DNA of 64,000 nucleotides from Ideonella sp. WA131b (GTDB lineage: Bacteria > Pseudomonadota > Gammaproteobacteria > Burkholderiales > Burkholderiaceae_C), in assembly GCA_023657425.1 (NCBI GenBank), contig JAGTJW010000001.1, positions 620,001-684,000 of the forward strand, read 5' to 3'. Shown one piece after another: positions 50,828-60,324 of the stretch. The translations under genes and the position numbers were made by a program. Under the pieces are notes generated by a model, which made no database searches, was not told the DNA's origin, and saw only the letters and a list, made by a program, of their open reading frames with translations. Within the stretch, counting starts at the first letter, position 1; each line of letters begins with the position of its first letter.

Positions 50828-51862
50828 ATGGACTCCCCCTCCATCACCCAGACCTTCCTGGCCCTGGTTCTGCTCTCGACCGCCGTGCAGGCTGGGTTGG
50901 CGCGTCGCCAGATGCGCCACGTGGCCCGGCATCGGGTTGCCGCGCCGGCGCTGCTCCAGAAGACGGTGCCGCTGGAGTCGCACCAGAAGGCTGCGGATGA
51001 CACCTTGGTGCGAGTGCGCTTCGGCCTCGTCAGGCTCGGCGTCACGCTCGTGCTCATGCTGCCGCTGGCCGCGCTGATCCTGTGGCTCCTGGGTGCGGCC
51101 GGGCCGGCCGGGTGGCGCTGGGCGTGGGGGGCCTATCTGGCGTTCACGCTGCTGCTTGTGGCCATCTTCCCCACCCTCATCGCGCCCTTGTTCAACCGCT
51201 ACGAGCCGCTGGCCGATGCCACGCTGGCCGAGCGCGCGCCAGGCCTCATGGACCGCTGCGGATTCGCTTCGCGCGGCTTGCTCGTCATGGAAAGATCCAG
51301 GCGCTCGGCGAAGTCCAACGCCTGCTTCACCGGGCTCGGGCGCGCCAGGCGCGTGGGGCTCTGCGACACGCTCATCGCCCAACTGACCCGGGGCGAACTG
51401 CTGGCCGTGCTGGCCCACGAGCTGGGGCACTTCAGACTGCGCCACATCCCCAAGCAGCTCGGCATCTCGCAGCTCGCGGCACTGGCGGTCTTCGCGGCCC
51501 TGGGCTGGCTCGCCGCGCAGCGCGCGTTCTGCGTCGGCCTCGGCACCCCGCCCGTGGCCGGGCTGCCGACCGAAGCACTGGCGCTGGTGCTGTTCATCGC
51601 CGCCGCAGGATTCGTCGGCGTGTTGTTCTCGCCGCCCGGCGCGCTGTTCTCGCAGGGCCTCGAGTTCGAAGCCCATGCCTACGCCGCCACGCACGCCGAC
51701 GGCGGCAATCTCGCCATGGCGCTCGTCAAGCTGTACCGCGAGAACCTCGGCACGTTGACGCCCGATCCCGTGTACTGGCGCTTCTATGCCTCGCACCCGA
51801 CGGTGCTCGAACGCCTTTCGAGGCTGCCGCAGCCGCAACCGACCCGGGTCGCTCATCCTTGA
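50828..51862 (+). CDS. M48 (Ste24-like) membrane metallopeptidase, internally deleted
   Basis: Protein of 344 aa. The zinc motif VLAHELGHFRLRHIPKQ, the Ste24 region TLIAPLFNRYEPLADATLAE and the C-terminal LVKLYRENLGTLTPDPVYWR and FYASHPTVLERL are intact. The N-terminal half passes from HQKAADDTLVRVRFGLVRLG directly to LVLMLPLAALILWLLGAAGP. Intact homologues of about 420 aa have about 75 more residues here, including membrane helices and the TFxIExRFGFN segment. The third metal-ligand region reads EFEAHAYAA where EFEADAFA is usual. Activity is doubtful. The stop overlaps the TTG start of the MFS gene. Confidence 0.82.
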   Translation: MDSPSITQTFLALVLLSTAVQAGLARRQMRHVARHRVAAPALLQKTVPLESHQKAADDTLVRVRFGLVRLGVTLVLMLPLAALILWLLGAAGPAGWRWAWGAYLAFTLLLVAIFPTLIAPLFNRYEPLADATLAERAPGLMDRCGFASRGLLVMERSRRSAKSNACFTGLGRARRVGLCDTLIAQLTRGELLAVLAHELGHFRLRHIPKQLGISQLAALAVFAALGWLAAQRAFCVGLGTPPVAGLPTEALALVLFIAAAGFVGVLFSPPGALFSQGLEFEAHAYAATHADGGNLAMALVKLYRENLGTLTPDPVYWRFYASHPTVLERLSRLPQPQPTRVAHP

Positions 51863-53034
51863 AGGCGCACCCTCAGCCCCCCGTTCTGCCCGCCATCGTG
51901 CTGGCCCAACTGGGCGGCACCTCGAGCTGGTTCGCCGTCAACGCCGTGATGCCCGACCTGCAGGCCGCCTTCGGCTGGGATGCCGCGGCCGTGGGCACGC
52001 TGACCGCCGCGCTGCAGGGTGGCTTCATCGCCGGCACGCTGGTGTTCGCGCTGCTGGCCGTGGCCGACCGCTTCCCGGCGCGCGCCGTGTTCCTGCTGTG
52101 CGCGCTGCTGGCCTCGGCCACGACGCTGCTGGCGGCCGTGGTGGCGCACTCGGTGCCGGCGCTGCTGGCCTGCCGCGTGGCCACGGGCTTCTTCCTGGCC
52201 GGCATCTATCCCGTGGGCATGAAGATCGCCGCACAGTGGCACCCGCAGGGCCTGGGCCCGGCGCTGGGCTGGCTGCTCGGCGCGCTGGTGCTGGGCAGCG
52301 CCAGCCCGCACGCGCTGCGCGCGCTGGCCGCGCAAGGCGCGGGGCTGCCCTGGCAGGCGGTGTTTGTGGCCGTGGCGGCCGTCACGGCGCTGGCCGGGTG
52401 GCTGCTGTGGGCGCGCGTGCCGGCCACGCCGGTGGCGGCCGGGCGCGGCCCGGGCCTGCGGCTGCGCGCGCTGGCCACGCTGGTGACCGACCGCCGCGTG
52501 CGCGCCTCGGTCTTCGGCTACTTCGGCCACATGGTCGAGCTCTACACCGTGTGGGTGCTGGTGCCCACCATCCTGCTCACGCGGCTGCAGGGCGCGGCCG
52601 TGTCGTGGGCGGCCTTCGCGGTGCTCGGCGCGGGCGCCCTGGGCTGCGTGCTCGGCGGCCAGTGGGCGGCGCGGGTGGGCAGCGCGCGTGTGGCCGCCAC
52701 CATGCTGGCCGGCAGCGGCCTGTGCTGCCTGCTCGCGCCCTGGGCGCTGGGCGCGCCGGGCGGGCTGTTCGGCGCCTGGCTGGTGCTGTGGGGCGTGACC
52801 GTGGCCGGCGACTCGCCGCAGTTCAGCGCGCTCACCGCCACCAACGCCCCGCGCGAGGCCGTGGGCAGCGTGCTCACGCTCACCAACAGCATCGGCTTCG
52901 CGATCAGCGCCGTCAGCATCGAGCTGTTCGTGCGGCTGGCGCAGACGGTGCCGCTGGCGCAGCTGCTGCCCTGGCTGGCGCTGGGGCCGGCGCTCGGGCT
53001 GCTGGCGCTGCGGCCGCTGCTGCGCGCGGCCTGA
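51859..53034 (+). CDS. MFS transporter
   Basis: Transporter of 391 aa with twelve hydrophobic segments. The first reads VLAQLGGTSSWFAVNAVMPD, and the cytoplasmic loop after helix two has AVADRFPARAVF, a form of the MFS DRxxxR signature. The second half starts at FGYFGHMVELYTVWVLVPTI. The best start is TTG, which overlaps the M48 stop (TTGA); no ATG or GTG lies nearer the first helix. The group resembles CynX/NimT-like carriers, but the substrate is unknown. The stop codon lies in an 11-bp tandem repeat. Confidence 0.82.
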   Translation: MKAHPQPPVLPAIVLAQLGGTSSWFAVNAVMPDLQAAFGWDAAAVGTLTAALQGGFIAGTLVFALLAVADRFPARAVFLLCALLASATTLLAAVVAHSVPALLACRVATGFFLAGIYPVGMKIAAQWHPQGLGPALGWLLGALVLGSASPHALRALAAQGAGLPWQAVFVAVAAVTALAGWLLWARVPATPVAAGRGPGLRLRALATLVTDRRVRASVFGYFGHMVELYTVWVLVPTILLTRLQGAAVSWAAFAVLGAGALGCVLGGQWAARVGSARVAATMLAGSGLCCLLAPWALGAPGGLFGAWLVLWGVTVAGDSPQFSALTATNAPREAVGSVLTLTNSIGFAISAVSIELFVRLAQTVPLAQLLPWLALGPALGLLALRPLLRAA

Positions 53035-53062
53035 GCGGGGCCTGACCGGGGCCTGAGCGGGG
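53030..53062. repeat. Three tandem 11-bp repeats over the MFS stop codon
   Basis: Units CCTGAGCGGGG, CCTGACCGGGG and CCTGAGCGGGG, plus a partial fourth. Each contains TGA; the first is the stop codon of the transporter. Confidence 0.85.
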
Positions 53063-53188
53063 CCTGGGTGCAGCCAGAGCGCGGCCGGCTGCCGCTGCCG
53101 CCAGCCGAGCAGCGGCCGTCACAGCACCTTCACGAACGGCGCCGAACATCGGGCGTTTTTCGCGCTTCGGCGCCCACACGACACCGCC

Positions 53189-54856
53189 ATGCCTCAAATC
53201 TCCAGCCATCCTGCCCCCCGCCGCCGGCACCCACTGCGCTTGCTGGGCGCCTTTGCCCTTGGCGTCGCCCTGCTGAGCGCCTGCGGCGGTGATGACGACG
53301 TGGAAGAGACCTCCACCGAGGCCACGCCCGTGGCCATCAGCCTTGCCAAGATCGGCGGGTTCAACGGTGGCGCGGCAGGGGCTGCCGAGATCACGGCCTA
53401 CGAGGCGGCCAGCAAACGCCTGTTCGTCGTCAACGGGGCCAACGGCACGCTCGACGTGCTGGACCTGGCCGACCCGACGCAGCCCAAGCTCATCAGCACG
53501 ATCGGCGTGACCGCACTGGGCGGCTCGGTCAACAGCGTGGCGGCCGATGGCGGTCTGGTGGCCGTGGCCATCGAGGCGCAACCCAAGACCAGCCCCGGGA
53601 CGGTCGCGTTCTACAACGCATCGAGCTTGGTCCTGCTGGGCACGGTCGCGGTCGGCGCTCAGCCGGACATGCTCGTGTTCACGCCGGACGGCAAGACCTT
53701 GCTGGTCGCCAACGAGGGCGAACCGAACAGCTACGGCCAGGCGGGTTCGATCGACCCGGAAGGCTCCATCAGCGTCGTCACCGTCAACGGCGGAACCAAC
53801 CCCAGCGTGGCGACGGCCGACTTCAAGGCCTTCATCGGCCAGGAGGCCGCGCTGCGGGCGCAGGGCATCCGCATCTTCGGCCCCGGCGCCAACGCCGCGC
53901 AAGACCTGGAGCCGGAGTACATCGCCATCAGCGACGACGGGAAGACGGCGTATGCCACGCTGCAGGAGAACAACGCCGTGGCCGTGGTGGACATTGCCAC
54001 GGCCAAGGTGACGGCCATCAAGCCGCTGGGTTTCAAGGACCACAGCCTGCCTGGCATGGGCCTGGACGCCAGCGACGAAGACGGCGGCACCAACACCAAC
54101 AGCGGCACGGCGGCCATCAAGATCGCCAACTACCCGGTCAAGGGCCTGTACCAGCCGGATGCGATTGCGCACTTCTCGGCCAACGGCAAACGCTACCTGA
54201 TCACCGCCAACGAAGGCGAGGCGCGCGCCGACTGGCCGGGCTACAGCGACGAGACCCGTGTTCGCAGCCACTGCAGCGCCGGCCTCGACCCGACGGTGTT
54301 CCCGGATGCCGCGAACCTGATCCTGGACTCCAACCTCGGCCGGCTGCGCATCACCGCCAACCCCAATGGCAGCAGCACCGGCAAGAACGCGGCCGGTCAG
54401 TGCACCGAGCTTTACAGCTTCGGGGCCCGCTCGTTCACGATCTGGGACACCGAGTTCGTGCGCATCCATGACTCCGGCGACGAGTTCGAACAGCGCACCA
54501 AGGCGCTGAGCAACGTGCCGTTCAACAGCAGCCACGACAACGCCACCCTGGACGGCCGCAGCGCCTCCAAGGGGCCCGAGCCTGAGGGCGTTGCGGTAGG
54601 AACCATCGGCAAGAAGACCTTCGCCTTCATCGTGCTCGAGCGTGTCGGTGGCGTGATGGTGTACGACATCAGCACGCCCGCGCAGCCCGTGTTCATGACC
54701 TACCTGAACACCCGCGACGGCGTCAACGGCGACCGCGGCCCTGAGGGCGTGGTGTTTGTGCCTGCGGCCAAGTCACCGAACGGCAAGCCGCTCCTGATCA
54801 TCGGCCATGAGGTGAGCGGCACCACCTCGGTGCTGCAGCTCAACCTGAGCTACTGA
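53189..54856 (+). CDS. Choice-of-anchor I family lipoprotein
   Basis: Secreted protein of 555 aa. The N-terminus has a lipobox (ALLSACGG) after a hydrophobic stretch, so it is probably a lipoprotein. The body is the choice-of-anchor I beta-propeller: RLFVVNGANGTLDVLDLADP, LVANEGEPNSYGQAGSIDPE, DLEPEYIAISDDGKTAYATL and ITANEGEARAD, with C-terminal YLNTRDGVNGDRGPEGVVFV. These proteins often sit near phosphate-related or extracellular nuclease functions, but the role is unproven. Single gene; a 16-bp palindrome follows the stop. Confidence 0.85.
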   Translation: MPQISSHPAPRRRHPLRLLGAFALGVALLSACGGDDDVEETSTEATPVAISLAKIGGFNGGAAGAAEITAYEAASKRLFVVNGANGTLDVLDLADPTQPKLISTIGVTALGGSVNSVAADGGLVAVAIEAQPKTSPGTVAFYNASSLVLLGTVAVGAQPDMLVFTPDGKTLLVANEGEPNSYGQAGSIDPEGSISVVTVNGGTNPSVATADFKAFIGQEAALRAQGIRIFGPGANAAQDLEPEYIAISDDGKTAYATLQENNAVAVVDIATAKVTAIKPLGFKDHSLPGMGLDASDEDGGTNTNSGTAAIKIANYPVKGLYQPDAIAHFSANGKRYLITANEGEARADWPGYSDETRVRSHCSAGLDPTVFPDAANLILDSNLGRLRITANPNGSSTGKNAAGQCTELYSFGARSFTIWDTEFVRIHDSGDEFEQRTKALSNVPFNSSHDNATLDGRSASKGPEPEGVAVGTIGKKTFAFIVLERVGGVMVYDISTPAQPVFMTYLNTRDGVNGDRGPEGVVFVPAAKSPNGKPLLIIGHEVSGTTSVLQLNLSY

Positions 54857-54863
54857 TCAGCCG

Positions 54864-54879
54864 CTGCGCGATCGCGCAG
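54864..54879. other. Perfect 16-bp palindrome
   Basis: CTGCGCGATCGCGCAG, 8 bp past the stop of the lipoprotein gene. It could help end transcription, but no U-tract follows. Confidence 0.5.
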
Positions 54880-54904
54880 GGGGCCGCGGGCAGACCGCGC
54901 TCCG

Positions 54905-54955
54905 CCCCTTGGGCGCCCTGTTCACCCCTTGGGCGCTACCCCTTGGGCGCCCTGT
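54905..54955. repeat. Three near-tandem copies of CCCCTTGGGCGC
   Basis: Units at 54905, 54925 and 54939; the first and third continue CCTGT. The cluster ends 4 bp before the AMP nucleosidase stop codon. Each unit can fold weakly on itself (CCC with GGG). Confidence 0.8.
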
Positions 54956-54958
54956 CTG

Positions 54959-56440
54959 CTACTGGAACGCCACCTCGGCAAAGCTGCGCAGCTTGCGGCT
55001 GTGCAGGCTGCCGGGCCGCTCCTGGCGCAGCAGCTCCACGGCGCGCATGCCGATGCGCAGGTGCTGGTCCACACGCTCGCGGTAGAAGTGGTTGGCCATG
55101 CCCGGCAGCTTGATCTCGCCGTGCAGCGGCTTGTCGCTGACGCACAGCAAGGTGCCGTAGGGCACGCGGAAGCGGAAGCCGTTGGCCGCGATGGTGGCGC
55201 TTTCCATGTCCAGTGCCACGGCGCGGCTCTGGCTGAAGCGGCGCTCCGGGCCGCTGGCCGGGAGCAGCTCCCAGTTGCGGTTGTCGGTGGAGACCACCGT
55301 GCCCGTGCGCAGCACGCGCTTGAGTTCGTAACCGCTGAGCTGGGTGACCTCGGCCACCGCCTGCTCGAGCGCGAGCTGAACCTCGGCCAGCGCGGGCACG
55401 GGCACCCACAGTGGCAGGTCTTCGTCGAGCACGTGGTCCTCGCGCATGTAGGCGTGGGCCAGCACGTAGTCGCCGAGCTGCTGGCTGTTGCGCAGCCCTG
55501 CGCAATGGCCCAGCATCAGCCAGACGTGCGGGCGCAGCACGGCCACGTGGTCGGTGATGGTCTTGGCGTTGGCCGGGCCGACGCCGATGTTCACCATGGT
55601 GATGCCCGAGTGCCCGGCGCGCTTGAGGTGGTAGGCCGGCATCTGCGGCAGGCGCGGCGGCGGGGTGCCGTTGGCGTCGCCCACTTCGGCCGTCAGACCC
55701 GCGCGCCGCGTGAGCACGTTGCCGGGCTCCACAAACGCCTCGTAATCGCCGGCCGGGTCGGCCATCAACGCGTGGCCGAGCTTGATGAACTCGTCGATGT
55801 AGAACTGGTAATTCGTGAACAGCACGAAGTTCTGGAAGTGGTCGGGCACCGTGCCGGTGTAGTGGCGCAGGCGGTGCAGCGAGTAGTCGGTGCGCGGCGC
55901 GGTGAACAGGGAGAGCGGCTCGGGCTCGCCCGAGCGGCGGGGCCAGGTGCCATTGGCGATGCTGTCGTCCATGGCGGCCAGGTCGGGCAGGTCGAAGCGG
56001 TCGCGCATGAGCAGCCGGCGCTCGGCGCTCAGGCTGCCTTCGAGGTGATCACCATCGGCCAGCGAGAAGTGCACCGGGATCGGCTGGTTGCTGGTGCCCA
56101 CCTCGAGCGCGACGCCGTGGTTCCTGAGCAGCAGCCGGAACTGTTCGTGCAGGTAGCCGGCAAACAGATCGGGCCGCGTGATCGTGGTCTCGAAGGTGCC
56201 GGGGCCGGCCACGAAACCGTAGGACAGGCGCGAGTCGGCACGCGCCACGGTGTCGGTGCGCACGCGCACGAAGGGGTAGAAGGCGCGCACGGCCTGGCCA
56301 TCGTCGGTGCCCGAGACGAAGCGCTGCAGGGCCGTGCGCAGGTGCTCGACGCTGTCGCGGTAGACGAGTTGCACCTGGGCCAGCGCCGAGTCGGCGTCGG
56401 TGTGGCGCGTGGGGGCGATGAAGAGGGGCAGCGAAGGCAT
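54959..56440 (-). CDS. amn: AMP nucleosidase
   Basis: Enzyme of 493 aa that splits AMP into adenine and ribose 5-phosphate. The N-terminal family domain includes VRAFYPFVRVRTDTVARADS, RLSYGFVAGPG and TSNQPIPVHFSLADGDHLEG. The C-terminal nucleoside-phosphorylase-like domain has MVNIGVGPANAKTITDHVAV and LRPHVWLMLGHCAGLRN, and ends with AVALDMESATIAANGFRFRV. Length matches E. coli Amn. Single gene, divergent or isolated from its neighbours. Confidence 0.94.
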   Translation of the reverse strand: MPSLPLFIAPTRHTDADSALAQVQLVYRDSVEHLRTALQRFVSGTDDGQAVRAFYPFVRVRTDTVARADSRLSYGFVAGPGTFETTITRPDLFAGYLHEQFRLLLRNHGVALEVGTSNQPIPVHFSLADGDHLEGSLSAERRLLMRDRFDLPDLAAMDDSIANGTWPRRSGEPEPLSLFTAPRTDYSLHRLRHYTGTVPDHFQNFVLFTNYQFYIDEFIKLGHALMADPAGDYEAFVEPGNVLTRRAGLTAEVGDANGTPPPRLPQMPAYHLKRAGHSGITMVNIGVGPANAKTITDHVAVLRPHVWLMLGHCAGLRNSQQLGDYVLAHAYMREDHVLDEDLPLWVPVPALAEVQLALEQAVAEVTQLSGYELKRVLRTGTVVSTDNRNWELLPASGPERRFSQSRAVALDMESATIAANGFRFRVPYGTLLCVSDKPLHGEIKLPGMANHFYRERVDQHLRIGMRAVELLRQERPGSLHSRKLRSFAEVAFQ

Positions 56441-56578
56441 GCGGGGTCCTGTTCTGTTGTTGTGGGATCCCCGGCGCCGCGGCGGTGCGTGGTGGACGCT
56501 GCGTCACAGCGCCGGTCGCGGATTATCCGCGCTTTGCGATGACGCCGCCGTGGCGCCGGGCCGGCGTGCGCGCGTCGG

Positions 56579-57961
56579 TCACAGGATGTAGCGCGACAGA
56601 TCCACGTTGTCGGCCAGTTCGCCCAGGCGCCGGTTCACGTCGTCGGCATCCAGCGTCACCGTCTGGCCCGACAGGCGCGGCGCGTCGAAGCTCAGCTCGT
56701 CGAGCAGCCGCTCCATCACCGTGGCCAGGCGCCGCGCACCGATGTTCTCGGTGCGTTCGTTGACCTCGAACGCAATCTGCGCGACGCGCCGGATGGCTGT
56801 CGGCGTCAGGGCCAGTGTCACGCCCTCGGTGGCCAGCAGCGCGGCGTACTGCTTGACGAGACTCGCCTGCGTGCTGGTGAGGATGGCCTCAAAGTCATCG
56901 ACGCTCAGCGACTGCAACTCCACGCGGATGGGCAGCCGGCCCTGCAGCTCGGGGATCAGGTCCGAGGGCCGCGCCAGGTGGAAGGCACCGCTGGCGATGA
57001 AGAGCATGTGGTCGGTCTTCACCGGCCCGTACTTCGTGCTGACGGTGGTGCCCTCCACCAGGGGCAGCAGGTCGCGCTGCACGCCCTGGCGTGAGACATC
57101 CGCGCCGCCGTGTTCGCTGCGCGTGGCGACCTTGTCGATCTCGTCGATGAAGACGATGCCATTGCCTTCGGCGTTCAGCAGCGCGGCGGCACGGATCTCT
57201 TCTTCGTTCACCAGCTTGGCGGCCTCCTCGTCCACGAGCCTGGGCCAGGCCTCGCCGATCTTCATCTTGCGCTTGCTGCGCTTGCCCGCGCCCATCTGCG
57301 AGAACAGGCCCTTGAGCTGCTCGGCCATCTCGTCCATGCCGGGCAGGCCATGTCCCGCAGCGGGCCCCAGCACCTCGAGCGTGGGCCGCGCATCGGCGAC
57401 GTCGATCTCGATCTCCTTGTCGGCGAGCAGGCCCTCGCGCAGGCGCTTCCTCAGCACCTGCCGTGCCGTGTTGTCGGCCGGCGGCGGTGCGGTGTCGAAG
57501 CCGATGGCGCCCGCGCCGCGTGGCGACGGCACCAGCGCGTCGAGGATGCGCTCCTCGGCGGCATCCTCGGCGCGCGTGCGGTGCATCCGCACCTGCCGCT
57601 CGCGCTCCTGCTTGACGGCCACGTCCACCAGGTCGCGCACGATGGTGTCCACGTCCTTGCCCACATAGCCCACCTCGGTGAACTTGGTCGCCTCCACCTT
57701 GATGAAGGGTGCGTCGGCCAGCCGCGCCAGGCGGCGCGCGATCTCGGTCTTGCCCACGCCCGTGGGGCCGATCATCAGGATGTTCTTCGGCGTGATCTCG
57801 CCGCGCATCGCGCCCGGCACCTGCTGGCGCCGCCAGCGGTTGCGCAACGCAATCGCCACCGCGCGCTTGGCCGCGGGCTGGCCCACGATGTGGCGGTCGA
57901 GCTCGGAGACGATCTCCTGCGGCGTCATGCCCAGCGGCGCGCGCTCGTTCTCGGCACTCAT
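56579..57961 (-). CDS. hslU: ATPase subunit of the HslVU protease
   Basis: AAA+ unfoldase of 460 aa. Walker A is [19 protein letters not shown], the pore loop is [10 protein letters not shown], Walker B is [12 protein letters not shown] and sensor 2 is in [20 protein letters not shown]. The C-terminal tail [10 protein letters not shown] inserts into HslV. Translation is coupled to hslV by an ATGA overlap. The pair forms a two-gene heat-shock type operon. Confidence 0.97.
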   Translation of the reverse strand: MSAENERAPLGMTPQEIVSELDRHIVGQPAAKRAVAIALRNRWRRQQVPGAMRGEITPKNILMIGPTGVGKTEIARRLARLADAPFIKVEATKFTEVGYVGKDVDTIVRDLVDVAVKQERERQVRMHRTRAEDAAEERILDALVPSPRGAGAIGFDTAPPPADNTARQVLRKRLREGLLADKEIEIDVADARPTLEVLGPAAGHGLPGMDEMAEQLKGLFSQMGAGKRSKRKMKIGEAWPRLVDEEAAKLVNEEEIRAAALLNAEGNGIVFIDEIDKVATRSEHGGADVSRQGVQRDLLPLVEGTTVSTKYGPVKTDHMLFIASGAFHLARPSDLIPELQGRLPIRVELQSLSVDDFEAILTSTQASLVKQYAALLATEGVTLALTPTAIRRVAQIAFEVNERTENIGARRLATVMERLLDELSFDAPRLSGQTVTLDADDVNRRLGELADNVDLSRYIL

Positions 57962-58503
57962 GCGCCGTCTCCCAGCGTCTCGATGGTGTGATTCTGGTTG
58001 GTGTAGATGCACAGGTCGCCCGCGATCGTGAGCGCCTTCTTCACGATGGCCGAGGGCGGCAGCTCGGTGTGCTCCAGCAGCGCACGCGCGGCGGCCTGCG
58101 CGTAGGCGCCGCCGGAGCCGATGGCCACGATGCCGAACTCGGGCTCGAGCACGTCGCCGTTGCCGGTGATGATGAAGCTGCCCGTGCGGTCGGCCACCGC
58201 GAGCATGGCCTCGAGCCGGCGCAGCACGCGGTCGGTGCGCCAGTCCTTGGTCAGTTCGATGGCGGCGCGCTGCAGCTGGCCCTGGTGCTTCTCGAGCTTG
58301 GCCTCGAAGCGCTCGAACAAGGTGAAGGCGTCGGCCGTGGCGCCCGCAAAGCCGGCGAGAACCTGGTCCTTGTAGAGCTTGCGCACCTTGCGGGCGCTGG
58401 CCTTGATGACGATGGTGCCGAGGGTGACCTGGCCGTCACCGCCCAGGGCGACGAGCGGGCCGCGGCGCACGCTGAGGATGGTGGTGCCGTGGTAGGAGTC
58501 CAT
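57958..58503 (-). CDS. hslV: Peptidase subunit of the HslVU protease
   Basis: Threonine protease of 181 aa with a proteasome-beta fold. The N-terminus reads [20 protein letters not shown]; by comparison with E. coli the catalytic Thr is the first of the TT pair, so six residues should be removed. [20 protein letters not shown] and [20 protein letters not shown] are conserved. First gene of the hslVU operon. Confidence 0.96.
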   Translation of the reverse strand: MDSYHGTTILSVRRGPLVALGGDGQVTLGTIVIKASARKVRKLYKDQVLAGFAGATADAFTLFERFEAKLEKHQGQLQRAAIELTKDWRTDRVLRRLEAMLAVADRTGSFIITGNGDVLEPEFGIVAIGSGGAYAQAAARALLEHTELPPSAIVKKALTIAGDLCIYTNQNHTIETLGDGA

Positions 58504-58545
58504 GGCGGCAGCATAGCCGCACGCGGCGGCTTGCCGCTGTCTGCG

Positions 58546-60258
58546 TCAGTCCCTGCGCAGCTTCACCTTGGCATGCTCGTTGAAGCCCATGGCCCCGAAG
58601 AACAGCGCCAGCAGGCGGTGGGCCTCGACGAAGTGCACCGAGCGCGACTCGCCGCGGCGGGCCAGCACCCAGTTCAGCAGGTCGCCGGCGGCGATGAAGT
58701 CGACACGGATTAGCCGCGCGCACGAAACGCTCACCGCCGTCGCCAACCCGATCTGGCCCTGCAGCCTGGTCAACGTGGCACTGATGTCGCCGATGAGCTG
58801 GCCCGACAACTCCACGTGTGCCACTGCCACGCCGCCGTCGGCACCGTCGGCCCGTTCGCTTTCGAGGAAACGGGTGGAAACCTCGGAGACCATCGACATC
58901 GGCGGGCTGCGCGTGCTCATCGCACCGCCGCTGATGTGAACGGCGCAGCGCGTGGGCTCCCAGGAGGGCGGGCTCACCTCGTAGGTGACGCAGTAGTCGA
59001 TCGCGGCTTCTTCGAACTGGTCGGCGCGGTTGGCCAGGCGAAGGGCGTCCAGCCGCGTGAGCCAGAAGGCCGGATCGGCATCGCGCACCCCGGTGGGCGC
59101 CGACTCGGCCAGCACCTGGAACAGCCGGTCGCCGTCAAGCCAGCGCATCGAGAGCTGCTGGCCGGCCCAGAGCCGGAAGACCATCGACAACTGCATCGCC
59201 GCCTCGGGGTCGATGGCGCGCAGCCTGCCCCAGTCGAAGATCCAGGGCAGCGGCATCTGCAGCGTCTGCGCGCGCAGCCGCGTCGCGGCCTCGATGTCCA
59301 GCAACTCGGGGCAGACCCAGCCGAAGTCCCCGCCGGAGGGGCTGCCGGTGCCGTCCGGACGACGCACCTCGGGCCCTTCGGCCAGCTGATCGGCCACCAG
59401 CTTGGGCAGGCTGTACCACTGCGGCGCGCTCCAGCCGAACTGCCGGGCGTAGTCGAGTGCCAGGCTCTCGAAACGCCGCTGCTGGCCGGTGGCGCGGTAC
59501 AGGTCAAACAGTGCCCGCCAGGTCTCGGCGTGCCGCGCGCGCGCGCCGCCGGGGCCGATGAGGGCCTGCAGGGCGTCCTCGCACGGGCCGAAGTCGGCAT
59601 TGGCAAAGGCAATCACGGCCTCGTCCAGCTCGGGGTCGTGCCCGACCTCGCTCACCTCGACGGCAAAGGGGCTCGACGGTTCGGTCGGCGGGCTGCCGGG
59701 CGGCAAGGCCGAACGCTCGCCGAAGTGCATTGGCAAGGTGGCGTGGCCGTCTGCGGACAGGGGCGACAGCGGTGGCAGGTCCGGGGCCACCGGCACCGGC
59801 GCCGGGGCGCCGGCCGGAGAACCGGGCAGGGGGAAAGCCGCCAGGCGGCTGCTCAGATCGAGGCCACCGCGCCGCGAAAAGCCAGCCGACAGCCCACCCT
59901 CGACGACCATCTGCTGCTCGATCTCGTCGATCTTGGCCTTCACGCTGTCGGCGCGCGGCGACACCGCCCCGGAACTGCGCGAGTCCGCGTCGTCCAGCCG
60001 CGACGAGCTGCCCAGGGCCCACAGCTGCTCGGGCGAGAGGCCCTCGCGCCGCAACTGGCGCAGCACGTCGAACTCGCGCCTGCGCACGAAGTCGTTGCGC
60101 CGCTTGCGCTCGATCATGGCCTTGAGCTCGTTCTTCTCCTGTTCGAGCTGCTGGGTCTCTTCCTGGCGCGCACCGAGATCGGACCAGTGGGTGGCGGGGT
60201 TGACGACGAACCTCACCACCTTGCGGTAGAAGCTCTCGTTCTTCTCTTGCTCGGCCAT
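58546..60258 (-). CDS. Large STAS-domain protein of unknown function
   Basis: Protein of 570 aa. The N-terminus (FYRKVVRFVVNPATHWSDLG) is followed by a coiled-coil-prone charged segment (about 30-70), a Ser/Pro-rich linker (about 130-200), a helical repeat-like region (AETWRALFDLYRATGQQRRF) and a C-terminal STAS-like domain (AVAHVELSGQLIGDISATLT, then LIRVDFIAAGDLLNWVL). The family is seen in betaproteobacteria next to hslVU-type loci, without known function; a regulatory role similar to anti-sigma antagonists is a guess. It lies 42 bp upstream of hslV on the same strand. Confidence 0.72.
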   Translation of the reverse strand: MAEQEKNESFYRKVVRFVVNPATHWSDLGARQEETQQLEQEKNELKAMIERKRRNDFVRRREFDVLRQLRREGLSPEQLWALGSSSRLDDADSRSSGAVSPRADSVKAKIDEIEQQMVVEGGLSAGFSRRGGLDLSSRLAAFPLPGSPAGAPAPVPVAPDLPPLSPLSADGHATLPMHFGERSALPPGSPPTEPSSPFAVEVSEVGHDPELDEAVIAFANADFGPCEDALQALIGPGGARARHAETWRALFDLYRATGQQRRFESLALDYARQFGWSAPQWYSLPKLVADQLAEGPEVRRPDGTGSPSGGDFGWVCPELLDIEAATRLRAQTLQMPLPWIFDWGRLRAIDPEAAMQLSMVFRLWAGQQLSMRWLDGDRLFQVLAESAPTGVRDADPAFWLTRLDALRLANRADQFEEAAIDYCVTYEVSPPSWEPTRCAVHISGGAMSTRSPPMSMVSEVSTRFLESERADGADGGVAVAHVELSGQLIGDISATLTRLQGQIGLATAVSVSCARLIRVDFIAAGDLLNWVLARRGESRSVHFVEAHRLLALFFGAMGFNEHAKVKLRRD

Positions 60259-60304
60259 GGCACGCGGATACTACCCCGGGGTCCTGCGCCGCCACGCCCG
60301 CACG

Positions 60305-60324
60305 AAGGCCCGCAAGGGGGCCTT
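60305..60324 (-). terminator. Hairpin at the dksA stop
   Basis: AAGGCC and GGCCTT form a short perfect stem with an 8-base loop; the stem begins in the TAA stop codon. No U-tract follows, so termination efficiency is uncertain. Confidence 0.33.

Noticed and set aside
56517..56531. Palindrome CGCGGATTATCCGCG upstream of amn
   Set aside because: No known operator matches it, and similar short palindromes are frequent in GC-rich intergenic DNA.
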